Assembly: GCA_030536095.1 (NCBI GenBank)
Contig: JAUNQQ010000003.1
Coordinates: 10,430 to 23,345, forward strand
DNA length: 12,916 nt
Direction of reading: 5' to 3'
Source: Candidatus Saccharimonadota bacterium
GTDB lineage: Bacteria > Patescibacteriota > Saccharimonadia > Saccharimonadales > Saccharimonadaceae
Position numbers and translations under genes: made by a program. Positions 1 to 7,493 of the stretch are shown here, in pieces. Numbering within the stretch: the stretch's first letter is position 1; each line of letters begins with the position of its first letter. Below the pieces are notes generated by a model. The model was not told where the DNA came from, did not search any database, and saw only the letters and a program-made list of their open reading frames with translations.

Positions 1-636
1 CCCCGCATATCCGACAATAAACCATCCATAAAATCCCCGATAATTTTTTTCAATCAAATTTTTTAGTCCCAGCACTACCATCGGCAAAAATACAAATAAT
101 AATTCCTCCGCCTGCGCATCTCGAACTAAAATCTCCACCATCCGATATGGCATCATCATATAGATTACCGCCGTAATTAATGCCACATTTTTCTTCCCCG
201 TAACATTCTTCATCAAAATATACATCGTCACTCCCGACAAAAACATTCCGAGAAAATGCGCCGCCTTCATCGCCCACGCTAAATTCGAAGTAATTGGCGA
301 AAAAATCATTCCCAGTCCCGCCGCCATCACATGAAAAAGTTGCGGATAAAAAATCCCCGCACCATATCCTAGATTATTTCCAATAAACGGAAAAATTTTC
401 AAATCAAAATGTCCACTCTTCCACGTCTCTATAATCGCCTGAATATTCGCCACATGATACGATGTATCATCTCCATTCATATATTTTCTTGACACAAACT
501 GTAATAATACCACTCCCGCTGCTAAAAAAATCCACCAATAATTTTTATCCCGAAAAATCCCATTTTTTACCCACGTCCAAAGTTGCGAAAACCGTTTCTT
601 CATCCACCACCCAAATTTTTCAATATTTCCCTTCAT
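1..636 (-). CDS. PTPS-related-type polytopic membrane protein (GT-C-like), 3' end outside window
   Basis: The frame is open from an ATG at 636 to the window edge, giving 212 residues without a stop; the C-terminus lies outside. A basic N-terminus is followed by a first membrane segment around residues 33-48. Next comes an extracytoplasmic-looking stretch with GDDTSYH (55-61) and the motif NNLGYGAGIFYP (87-98). Further hydrophobic segments lie around 102-115, 127-140, 150-162 and 178-190. The pair PYR (163-165) and RDAQAE (172-177) matches, from memory, the pattern of the 6-pyruvoyl-tetrahydropterin-synthase-related membrane family, which is GT-C-like and despite its name not an enzyme of pterin synthesis. 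A lipid-linked sugar transfer role is inferred from the family and the neighbouring glycosyltransferases. The start is fixed by an extended -10 box ending six bases upstream; a second ATG at 603 is the alternative. The gap to the YfhO-like gene is 30 bases. Confidence 0.85.
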   Translation of the reverse strand, partial: MKGNIEKFGWWMKKRFSQLWTWVKNGIFRDKNYWWIFLAAGVVLLQFVSRKYMNGDDTSYHVANIQAIIETWKSGHFDLKIFPFIGNNLGYGAGIFYPQLFHVMAAGLGMIFSPITSNLAWAMKAAHFLGMFLSGVTMYILMKNVTGKKNVALITAVIYMMMPYRMVEILVRDAQAEELLFVFLPMVVLGLKNLIEKNYRGFYGWFIVGYAG

Positions 637-642
637 ACCCCA

Positions 643-651
643 ATTATACCA
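643..651 (-). promoter_or_regulatory. Extended -10 promoter of the PTPS-related gene, leaderless layout
   Basis: TGGTATAAT reads on the minus strand. Six bases (TGGGGT) separate the hexamer from the ATG at 636, so the predicted first transcribed base is at or next to the start codon. No TTGACA-like -35 is seen at 16-18 bases. It lies between the start codon and the stop of the YfhO-like gene. Confidence 0.7.
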
Positions 652-666
652 CGCCACTATCTTAAA

Positions 667-3138
667 TTACTTACAAATTCTCGTCTCCACCTTCCGCTTT
701 CTTTCTCGCCAACCAATTCCCATTTCTCCCAAAATCCCCACTGCGCTAATCACCACTCCCGCCATCACTCCAGGTGTTTTATATTCCAAAACAATCTCAT
801 TCTCCCCGACCAAAACCGGTACCACCATCAATGTATTCATAAATTTCTCCGCCTGAACTTCTCTCCCATTCACCAAAACCCGAAAATTCCCGTCCTGCGG
901 AATCGTCACCAAAATTTTCGAAACATTTTCCGAGACATTCACTTTAATCCTAAAATTATCTCCTCCATCCTGAAAATCCGTCATTTCCGCCCCCGTCAAA
1001 ATCTTTTCTCTCGCCTCCGCCAAAGCTACTAAATCTGCCTGATAAAATTTCACATCCGAAATTCCTTCCGAAACCGAAATTTTTCCATCTACCCTCACCG
1101 TTTTCGGCGCCAACCAAACTCCATATTGCGTTTCCAATTTTCCATCCCGATAAATCTCCCCTCTTCCATTCGCTATCATATAAACCGCCCCACTCGTCTC
1201 TGGAATTATATATTTCCCATTCTCTTCCTCGATTTTAATCTCCCGATAAATTTCCGTCTTTCTCCCAGAAATCTCACTCAACATTTTATTCTGACACCAA
1301 AACGGATTTTTCTCATCCTTACAATTAAATTTTTCATCCCCTAAAAATCCCATCGCCATCGGCAACGCATACGGATTTTCATAAACTGTCTTCTTCTCGT
1401 CACTAAAAACTTTTTCATATTCCGCAAGTTCCCTATCGTCCAAAATATATTTCACCCCCAAAATCGAATCCGTCCCAATTATACTACTATTCGTAATATT
1501 CATATTTTCCCCGTTTCTATTGTATCCCATTTTCTCTAACAAAATCCTCACTCTCTCATCTGGCGACGAAGTATATCCACTCACTGAATTATAATTAAAA
1601 GCAAGCGCCTCATTATAATTCGCCGTCAGCGTCGGATACTGCAATTCATCTCCTCTCGTCACTAAATTATGAATTCGATATTCTCCCCCGTCCATCTCCT
1701 TAATTTTCTCAATCAGCTCCTCTTCCCTCCGAATATATTCACCATAGGCCACACCTCCATTATCAATTTTTGCACACAAAATCCCATTCACTCCTAATTC
1801 CATCATCGCCAAAGCCACCGCTAAACCACTTTTTAATCTCTTCTCATTCATCGCCAAAATCACTCCCCACCCCACCATCATTGCAATATTCACCCAAATT
1901 TCTCCCCCTTTCAATGTCCCACCACAAAATTCATAGGCTAAGATTCCTAAAATCATTCCCCCCACCATCTTCCCAACTTTTTCTTTTTTCATCGTTTCCG
2001 ACCACATTTTCCCCGCCACGAAAATAAGCGGTAACAGTCCCACAAAAGAATAACGAAAGACCACTCCACCCGGAAACCTTCCCAGTCCAAATAGCCAAAT
2101 TAATGGCGGCAAAAGATGTATTAGAAAAACTATTGCAATAAGCCCTATCTCAAATCGCCTCTCTCTGTATTTTTTCTTTTCAAGCAACATCCACCCCACT
2201 AATAATCCCGTCAATAATCCTACGTATAAATCTGGATGACCATTATCTATCTTCCCTCCTATTAAAAATCCTTCCAATAAATTCAACGGATTATATAGCC
2301 TCCCAAATCCTAGTATCGACTTAAGGCTAGAATCAACCCCGCCTCTTCCCATCATCAATCCCGCCATCGTCGGTATAATCAAAAACCCAGCCGCCATTCC
2401 ACCTATTGTCACCGTTCCTATAAGTCTCCCAAATCCTCGCCACGACAATTTTTCATTTTTTGAACTCTCATACAGCCACCAAATCCCCATTCCTATTAGT
2501 GCCATTATTCCCGCATACCAATTCACTATCAATGTTACCGTCGTTAAAATCGCCAGCCTTGCCCCCCTTCCCTCCCGTACTAATCGCGTCACTTCATAAC
2601 ATAATAACGGATACATAATCATCGCATCAATCCACATTTGATTCTGAAAATTATAAAACATCCACCCGCTCAGCGCATATCCACACGCCAAAACAACTAC
2701 TTGATAATTCTGAATTTTATTAATTCTCTTTCTTAAAAACCACGTCATACTCGCCGCCGCAAGCCCAACTTTCAAAATCATCATTAATGTAAAATAAATC
2801 TGAAAATCATCTTTATTAAACAAAAGTAATAAGAATGAAAATGGCGAAGTAAGATAATAACTAAATACTGCCACCGTATTTCCGCCTAAAACTTTCGACA
2901 AATCATAATTTATCTGGGCTTTTCCTTCTGCAATATCTTTTCCCCAACTAAAAAAATCCACATATTGAATTGTCGCATCAACATACGCTAAAGATTTTTC
3001 TCCAAACGGCACTATTTTTTTCGCAACACAAATCCCCACCATCGTCACTATCGCCACCAAAAAACTCGCCAAAACCACCGCCAAAACATTTTTCTTTTTT
3101 CCGCCACAACCTGACTCCACAGCCTTCCTGTTCTTCAT
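667..3138 (-). CDS. YfhO-family membrane protein, putative GT-C glycosyltransferase
   Basis: This 823-residue polytopic protein resembles the YfhO family (usual length roughly 800-900). A first membrane helix (about 18-40) is followed by an extracytoplasmic loop with YVDATIQY (Asp54, Gln58, Tyr59), the place where GT-C enzymes carry a key acidic residue. Many hydrophobic segments follow to about residue 470. Then comes a soluble, beta-rich C-terminal region to about 780, one more helix around 783-803 and a basic tail (WRERKRK). In Bacillus subtilis YfhO works with the GT2 enzyme CsbB to decorate lipoteichoic acid with GlcNAc from an undecaprenyl-phosphate donor; a similar transfer is inferred here, with substrate and acceptor unknown. 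An ATG two codons earlier (3144) directly abuts the -10 box, so the ATG at 3138, six bases after it, is preferred. It lies 57 bases downstream of the GtrII-like stop and probably forms its own transcription unit. Confidence 0.88.
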   Translation of the reverse strand: MKNRKAVESGCGGKKKNVLAVVLASFLVAIVTMVGICVAKKIVPFGEKSLAYVDATIQYVDFFSWGKDIAEGKAQINYDLSKVLGGNTVAVFSYYLTSPFSFLLLLFNKDDFQIYFTLMMILKVGLAAASMTWFLRKRINKIQNYQVVVLACGYALSGWMFYNFQNQMWIDAMIMYPLLCYEVTRLVREGRGARLAILTTVTLIVNWYAGIMALIGMGIWWLYESSKNEKLSWRGFGRLIGTVTIGGMAAGFLIIPTMAGLMMGRGGVDSSLKSILGFGRLYNPLNLLEGFLIGGKIDNGHPDLYVGLLTGLLVGWMLLEKKKYRERRFEIGLIAIVFLIHLLPPLIWLFGLGRFPGGVVFRYSFVGLLPLIFVAGKMWSETMKKEKVGKMVGGMILGILAYEFCGGTLKGGEIWVNIAMMVGWGVILAMNEKRLKSGLAVALAMMELGVNGILCAKIDNGGVAYGEYIRREEELIEKIKEMDGGEYRIHNLVTRGDELQYPTLTANYNEALAFNYNSVSGYTSSPDERVRILLEKMGYNRNGENMNITNSSIIGTDSILGVKYILDDRELAEYEKVFSDEKKTVYENPYALPMAMGFLGDEKFNCKDEKNPFWCQNKMLSEISGRKTEIYREIKIEEENGKYIIPETSGAVYMIANGRGEIYRDGKLETQYGVWLAPKTVRVDGKISVSEGISDVKFYQADLVALAEAREKILTGAEMTDFQDGGDNFRIKVNVSENVSKILVTIPQDGNFRVLVNGREVQAEKFMNTLMVVPVLVGENEIVLEYKTPGVMAGVVISAVGILGEMGIGWRERKRKVETRICK

Positions 3139-3144
3139 ATCCAT

Positions 3145-3153
3145 ATTCTACCA
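3145..3153 (-). promoter_or_regulatory. Extended -10 promoter of the YfhO-like gene
   Basis: TGGTAGAAT on the minus strand has one mismatch to TATAAT. Exactly six bases (ATGGAT) lie between the hexamer and the ATG at 3138, the same spacing as three other genes here. The upstream ATG at 3144 would start at the first base after the hexamer and could not be carried by a transcript from this promoter. Confidence 0.6.
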
Positions 3154-3195
3154 CTTACCTTCCACATTTTCCACTCAGATTTCAAATCCTTCTTC

Positions 3196-4662
3196 CTAAT
3201 ATAAACACATTTTCACTACATTTCCCTGAAACTCAATCTGTTCTCGCTCAAAATACTCCCAATCTCGATCTCGACAAAATTTTTTAAAATCTTTATCTTC
3301 AGCTTTATCATATTTCTCTCCACTATAATATTCAATAATTTCAACCTGCGACCAATTCGGCCAAAATGCTGAATTATTAATATTTTTCGAAACAAAAATT
3401 CCGTCATAAGATTTTTGACGACGACTATCCTCATTAACCACAAATTTTTCAACCTTTATCTTCTTCTCACTTTCATAATCCCGAATCATCGAAATAATTT
3501 GCTTAGCTCTCTCCCGATCCAATGCAATAGTCTCATAGTGGTCAGTTATAATTCTCGTTGCTCCATAAAATTGTAACCCAAGAAAAATCATTCCTGCTAT
3601 AATACCAATTTTCTCCGCCCTGAAGCTCACCTTCTCTCGTCTCGTTAAATAAAATATCAACATTATTAACCCAATAATCCCACCATATGCGTAGGTCGAT
3701 CTCGGACAAATGAAAATCGAATTTGTCGCCAAAATTACCTGCGGTGCAACCGCCGCCGCCACCGCACTAATAAAAACTAAAAAGACTCCGCCCAGTCTCT
3801 TCAATTTATCTTTTTTCGCTCTAAAAATCAACGCTACAATAATCCCTACGGTAAAAATCGTCATCCAAAAAAATGTATTTTCAGGCATCAAATTAAATCC
3901 TCCAATTAACTCCTTCGTCCCCGAAATAATTTTCTTCAATGATTCCCCAATAACTATATCGCCTCCAGCCCGATTCTTAAAGCCTAACATTTTCGTAATC
4001 ACAATATTTATCATCGATACTGACACATAAATTACTCCCGCAAGAATTATTTCTTTTATCTTTTTACGGTAATCATTATTTTGCGAAATAATATGTATCA
4101 CCATTAGTACTAAATATATTCCGATTACTCCTTGATAAGAACTTACCGCCAAAAAAAGTACCATAATAGCTTTAAATAAATCTTTCTTATTTCTATTTTC
4201 TAAGAAATTCACCAAAAACTTCACCGCTAAAATTGAGCATAAAATCCCCAAGCACATAACCCCTTTCTCTAAAAACAAATATAATTCAATTAAAAACGGA
4301 TTTAAAACTATTAAAAGCGTCAAAATTCTTACCAAATTTTTATTTTTTATTCGCCGCCTAATCATTTCATCCAAAATTATCATCGACACCACAGTTGAAA
4401 AAATCGCTAAGCAAAAACTTATCTTATATATTAATCCATCTGACAAGTTCAACTCTTTTACTAAAGCAAAAAATCCCGCCCCAATAAAACGCCCATTCGA
4501 AAGAAAAACTCGCACCGGATTCTGGCTAAACTCAAAGTAAGAATCTGTCGCAAAATCAATCTGAAAAAACATCCCATAAAATAAAATGACCGCACATCCA
4601 TAAAATAATATTTCTTTTTTTCTTTTTCTAACAAATTCTAACAATCTACACATCATCTTCAT
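3196..4662 (-). CDS. GtrII-like glucosyltransferase domain membrane protein
   Basis: This 488-residue protein resembles the Glucos_trans_II (GtrII-like) family of GT-C integral membrane enzymes, which transfer glucose from undecaprenyl-phosphate-glucose to surface glycans on the outer face of the membrane. A basic N-terminus and a helix at about 17-35 are followed by a loop with Asp40 in DFATDSYFEF and the pattern NGRFIGAG (56-63). Similar Asp and NGR placements are typical of the family as I recall it. About ten further hydrophobic segments run to about residue 365, followed by a charged soluble C-terminal domain of roughly 120 residues. The required lipid-linked sugar could come from the GT2 enzyme two genes upstream; this is inferred. 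The start follows an extended -10 box by eight bases, with no Shine-Dalgarno. The next gene begins 57 bases after its stop. Confidence 0.82.
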   Translation of the reverse strand: MKMMCRLLEFVRKRKKEILFYGCAVILFYGMFFQIDFATDSYFEFSQNPVRVFLSNGRFIGAGFFALVKELNLSDGLIYKISFCLAIFSTVVSMIILDEMIRRRIKNKNLVRILTLLIVLNPFLIELYLFLEKGVMCLGILCSILAVKFLVNFLENRNKKDLFKAIMVLFLAVSSYQGVIGIYLVLMVIHIISQNNDYRKKIKEIILAGVIYVSVSMINIVITKMLGFKNRAGGDIVIGESLKKIISGTKELIGGFNLMPENTFFWMTIFTVGIIVALIFRAKKDKLKRLGGVFLVFISAVAAAVAPQVILATNSIFICPRSTYAYGGIIGLIMLIFYLTRREKVSFRAEKIGIIAGMIFLGLQFYGATRIITDHYETIALDRERAKQIISMIRDYESEKKIKVEKFVVNEDSRRQKSYDGIFVSKNINNSAFWPNWSQVEIIEYYSGEKYDKAEDKDFKKFCRDRDWEYFEREQIEFQGNVVKMCLY

Positions 4663-4670
4663 ACCTACAT

Positions 4671-4679
4671 ATTATACCA
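4671..4679 (-). promoter_or_regulatory. Extended -10 promoter of the GtrII-like gene
   Basis: TGGTATAAT on the minus strand is followed by eight bases and then the ATG at 4662. An earlier ATG at 4670 is followed at once by a TAG stop, so it is not a start. The eight-base gap would leave zero to two leader bases. No clear -35 is seen. Confidence 0.65.
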
Positions 4680-4717
4680 CGAACTCATAGCGCATCTCGC
4701 AACACCCCCCAAAAAAA

Positions 4718-6289
4718 TCACTTTACACTCCATCTTTCTATCCAAATTATCGGCATCACCAAAACTACCGGCACCATATATCTAAAAATTATCACCGGCG
4801 CCAAGACAATCGTCACTAAAAGCCCCGCCACTAAACTCATCCCGACTAATTGCTTCCATTTTTTTCGATAAATCACCTCTGTTAAAATCATCGTAAAAAT
4901 CACCAATAAAATCCCTCCTCCCCACAAAACTCGTAAAATCGGAATCCTACTAAACCATCCTCCCTGCGTCATTTTTCCAATTATTTTCGATAAGATATTA
5001 TCTCCACTTAAATGCCGAATTTCCATTCCATTTTGCTCATCCTTTGTCCATTTCCACTCTGCCCACGGATGATAAATCCTCGTATCTGGATATTTTTTCC
5101 ATGGGTAATAAACCCCTAAATCGAGTAGTCCCATCGCTTCCGCATAATTCTGAAAATCCTTCATTCCAATCCTCATCCATAATCCTAAATAATCCCCAAA
5201 ATTATCCGCCATATATTTATCATTTGCACATTTCTTAAAATTATCCGATATCCCCTGGTCTTTTCGGTAATATTCAAAATCACACTTCGGATAAAAATTC
5301 TCAAACGCTTTTCTTTCTTTCTCGGTCCAAATCCCTCTATTCATCACATAACTTCGCGTCATCTGCATTACCGGCAAATTCATACTCTCGTGCCATAAAC
5401 TCAGCTTTTTTACTCCCATTCTATCCAAAATCGGTCCATTAAAAATCATTATGCTACCAATAATTAAACTCATTATTCCCAAAAATTCTCCTCTTCTCCC
5501 ACGCAGTATTATTACTCCTATCACCACCATCGGCATCATCGCAAATAGTCCGTTACTTCTAAAAATCCCCATCAAAAATCCCAACAAAATCATCAATAAA
5601 ATATTCACTCTCTCTTCATTTACCCATTTTGTTATCCCCAACAAAAAACCCGCAAAAAACACACCAAACAATACATCATGACATCCAGACACGCTTAAAA
5701 CCAAAAGCGGTAAATGCGTCATAAAAAATATCATTAAAATAAAAATTACTTTTCCATTTTTCGTTCTTTCATAAAAATACTTTAGTCCTTTCGCCTCCAC
5801 TAACGCTACTGCCAAAATCTGCAATAAAATCAATCCCGCATACCCAATCTCTCGACTCTGAAAAATCGTCTCTCCAAGACTAATAAATCCACCCATCAAC
5901 CAGATAAACGGAATTGGATAATGCGTATCATAGACTCCACTCGTCCACCGTCGCAACTGAAAAATCGTATCATATCCAAACACTCCCGGAAAAGCCACCA
6001 GCCAAACCACTACTAACGGAATCACCAAAATCCCCATAATTTTCAGCTCTTCCATTTTTCCAACTTTTTCACCCCATTCCTCTAATCTCTTTCCAATCTT
6101 CCCTTTACCACTCTCCTTTTTCCTACCTAACCATAAATTCATCAACACCCCCACAATACCGCTTACCACTAAAATCTTAAGAATAGTAAAAACATCCCAT
6201 TTAATCTCGGAACTATTTTCCAACTGCCTTCCGATTACCAACAAAATCCCCCAAAAAATCCCAAACACACCCGCCAAAAACTTCCTCAT
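4718..6289 (-). CDS. DUF6020-like polytopic membrane protein, putative GT-C-type
   Basis: This 523-residue membrane protein resembles the DUF6020 family, which is common in surface-polysaccharide loci and has no established reaction. Two N-terminal helices (about 5-20 and 36-54) and a charged cytoplasmic linker (55-83) precede a helix at 86-100. Then comes the signature FPGVFGYDTIFQ (100-111), with Asp107 and Gln111 and a nearby HYPIP at 123-127, a layout like the first external loop of GT-C enzymes. A later VSGCHDVLFG segment matches a second family pattern. A soluble region of about 120 residues (roughly 300-430) separates the main helices from two C-terminal helices. It ends in TGA followed by a run of seven T. 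The start follows an extended -10 box by seven bases. A role in surface glycan assembly is inferred from fold and neighbours. Confidence 0.78.
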   Translation of the reverse strand: MRKFLAGVFGIFWGILLVIGRQLENSSEIKWDVFTILKILVVSGIVGVLMNLWLGRKKESGKGKIGKRLEEWGEKVGKMEELKIMGILVIPLVVVWLVAFPGVFGYDTIFQLRRWTSGVYDTHYPIPFIWLMGGFISLGETIFQSREIGYAGLILLQILAVALVEAKGLKYFYERTKNGKVIFILMIFFMTHLPLLVLSVSGCHDVLFGVFFAGFLLGITKWVNEERVNILLMILLGFLMGIFRSNGLFAMMPMVVIGVIILRGRRGEFLGIMSLIIGSIMIFNGPILDRMGVKKLSLWHESMNLPVMQMTRSYVMNRGIWTEKERKAFENFYPKCDFEYYRKDQGISDNFKKCANDKYMADNFGDYLGLWMRIGMKDFQNYAEAMGLLDLGVYYPWKKYPDTRIYHPWAEWKWTKDEQNGMEIRHLSGDNILSKIIGKMTQGGWFSRIPILRVLWGGGILLVIFTMILTEVIYRKKWKQLVGMSLVAGLLVTIVLAPVIIFRYMVPVVLVMPIIWIERWSVK

Positions 6290-6296
6290 ATCTCAT

Positions 6297-6305
6297 ATTA
6301 TATCA
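6297..6305 (-). promoter_or_regulatory. Extended -10 promoter of the DUF6020-like gene
   Basis: TGATATAAT on the minus strand is seven bases before the ATG at 6289. It begins 12 bases beyond the edge of the intergenic inverted-repeat element. No canonical -35 is seen; that position falls in the T-rich end of the repeat and its flank. Confidence 0.7.
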
Positions 6306-6317
6306 TACAACAAATAC

Positions 6318-6441
6318 AAAAACGATTTCTAGAGATGAAGTCCGAGGATGCGACGAGAAGCGAGGACGGGCTGGGCTTTATCGCCCTGCCCTCCGAGCCT
6401 CGCAGTCGCAGACGAAGGAATTCGCTCTAGAAATCGTTTTT
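6318..6441. repeat. Intergenic inverted-repeat element, copy 1 (complete)
   Basis: The 124-base element is bounded by perfect 17-base inverted arms, 6318-6334 and 6425-6441 (AAAAACGATTTCTAGAG and its complement). Nested inside are further complementary blocks: 6349-6354 with 6405-6410, 6360-6365 with 6398-6403, and 6368-6376 with 6383-6391 (nine positions, one central T-T mismatch), closed by a six-base loop. Transcribed, this would fold into a rod-like hairpin. The arms end in an A-tract and a T-tract on either strand, so it could act as a bidirectional intrinsic terminator. The right arm overlaps the last codons of the GT2 gene, and the left edge lies just upstream of the DUF6020 promoter. 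A related copy is at 12695-12916. It may be a genomic repeat family, a structured non-coding RNA or a terminator module; the sequence alone does not decide. Confidence 0.85.
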
Positions 6442-7380
6442 AGTCAGGTTCATTAAGATTTCATATCTTTGCCGGTCCTTCTTATTAATCACCTGTAAAA
6501 TCAACCCCGTCACAAAATCCAATAGTCCAAACAAAATCAAAAAGCATCCCACTACTAATCTCGGAATCTTCGTCACAAAACCAGCCTGAAAATACTCAGA
6601 AAAAGCCGGCCAAACCAAAACCAATCCGATAATTCCAAAAATCACCGCAAGAATCGTAAAAAACCTCAGTGGTTTATATTCCGCAAACAACACTCCAATC
6701 GTCTTTAAAACTTTCAATCCATCCGTATAAGTCGACAATTTCGACTCGCTTCCCTCCGGCCGATCTCGATACTCAATCGGAATCTCCACAATCCGATAAT
6801 TCTTATCTACCGCGTGAATACTCATCTCCGTCTCAATCTCAAATCCCTTCGACAAAACCGGAAATCCTTTCACAAATTCCCGCGAAAACGCTCGATATCC
6901 CGTCATAATATCATGAATATCATTCTGGAATAATCGCCGGATTAACCACCGCACAATCTTATTCCCAAAATTATGCATCGGCCGCTTATTCTCTGAGAAA
7001 TATGTCGTCGATAATCTATCCCCCACCACCATATCCGCCTGTCCAGAAAGCACCAACTCACTCATTTCCCTCGCACTCTCCGCCGGATAAGTATCATCCG
7101 CATCCACCATGATATAACAATCCGCCTGAATCTCCCGAAACATCTGTCGCACTACATTCCCCTTCCCCTGCCTCGGCTCTTTTCTAAGCACTACCTTTTT
7201 CGTTAAGACCCCTTTCTTTGCCATCTTCTCGACAATCTCATAGCTCTTATCCGATGAATTATTATCATAAACATAAATCACCGCTTCCGGCAAAACCTTC
7301 CGAAAATCTTCCACCACTTTTTTAATCGTCTTTTCTTCGTTATAACACGGCACCAAAACCGCAATCTTCTCACTTTTCAT
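6427..7380 (-). CDS. GT2 glycosyltransferase, DPM1/GtrB/CsbB-like, with two C-terminal membrane helices
   Basis: This 317-residue enzyme likely moves a sugar from a nucleotide donor to polyprenyl phosphate on the cytoplasmic face of the membrane, giving the lipid-linked sugar that GT-C enzymes use. The GT-A domain shows the start strand with VPCYNEE (10-16), YDNNSSD (38-44), RQGKGN (70-75) and the metal-binding DADD (93-96). TGYRAFSREF (160-169), GFEIETEM (179-186) and the PIEYRDRPEGSESKL block (201-215) follow, as in DPM1-like GT2 enzymes. Two helices at about 240-262 and 276-297 anchor it, as in GtrB and CsbB. Pairing with the YfhO-like or GtrII-like protein is inferred; no GtrA/GtcA-type flippase is in the window. 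The ATG sits six bases after an extended -10 box. The last four residues (KNDF) and the TAG stop are encoded by the arm of the inverted-repeat element. Confidence 0.93.
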   Translation of the reverse strand: MKSEKIAVLVPCYNEEKTIKKVVEDFRKVLPEAVIYVYDNNSSDKSYEIVEKMAKKGVLTKKVVLRKEPRQGKGNVVRQMFREIQADCYIMVDADDTYPAESAREMSELVLSGQADMVVGDRLSTTYFSENKRPMHNFGNKIVRWLIRRLFQNDIHDIMTGYRAFSREFVKGFPVLSKGFEIETEMSIHAVDKNYRIVEIPIEYRDRPEGSESKLSTYTDGLKVLKTIGVLFAEYKPLRFFTILAVIFGIIGLVLVWPAFSEYFQAGFVTKIPRLVVGCFLILFGLLDFVTGLILQVINKKDRQRYEILMNLTKNDF

Positions 7381-7386
7381 ACCTTA

Positions 7387-7395
7387 ATTATACCA
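7387..7395 (-). promoter_or_regulatory. Extended -10 promoter of the GT2 gene
   Basis: TGGTATAAT on the minus strand is followed by TAAGGT and the ATG at 7380. An AAGG core touches the start codon too closely to work as a Shine-Dalgarno. It lies about 50 bases after the terminator of the secreted-protein gene, so GT2 has its own transcription unit. Confidence 0.7.
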
Positions 7396-7443
7396 CATTT
7401 TCCCCTATCTAATCATTTATCTCCTCGCATCTAGCCGACATAC

Positions 7444-7468
7444 AAAAATCCCCCCCTCGGGGGGATTT
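7444..7468 (-). terminator. Intrinsic terminator of the secreted lectin gene
   Basis: On the minus strand AAATCCCCCC (7468-7459) pairs perfectly with GGGGGGATTT (7455-7446) across a three-base loop, and five T (7448-7444) end the run. It starts 25 bases after the stop codon of the lectin gene and is the clearest factor-independent terminator in the window. Confidence 0.93.
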
Positions 7469-7493
7469 ATAGCCGGCTCACTTCCAAGAGTTT

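Noticed and set aside
50..277. Minus-strand open frame of 75 codons
   Set aside because: It is a different frame inside the partial PTPS-related gene, which reads without interruption from 636 to 1 and has recognisable membrane segments and motifs.
583..1032. Plus-strand open frame of 149 codons, and similar plus-strand frames at 1126, 1770, 2970, 3710, 5044, 5451, 6669, 9927, 10621 and 11101
   Set aside because: All lie opposite well-supported minus-strand genes. Their products are rich in Pro, Ser, His, Ile and Leu with no domain pattern, as expected from the antisense of purine-rich genes.
3216..3452. Minus-strand open frame of 78 codons
   Set aside because: It is an alternative frame within the C-terminal region of the GtrII-like gene and has no start signal of its own.
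4704..4720. TGA plus seven T and six G after the DUF6020-like gene as a terminator
   Set aside because: I find no stable stem directly upstream of the T-run, so it is only a T-tract.
6318..6441. Repeat element as a classical MITE or insertion sequence remnant
   Set aside because: No target-site duplication is seen at the edges and no transposase fragment is present. I keep it as an unclassified structured repeat.
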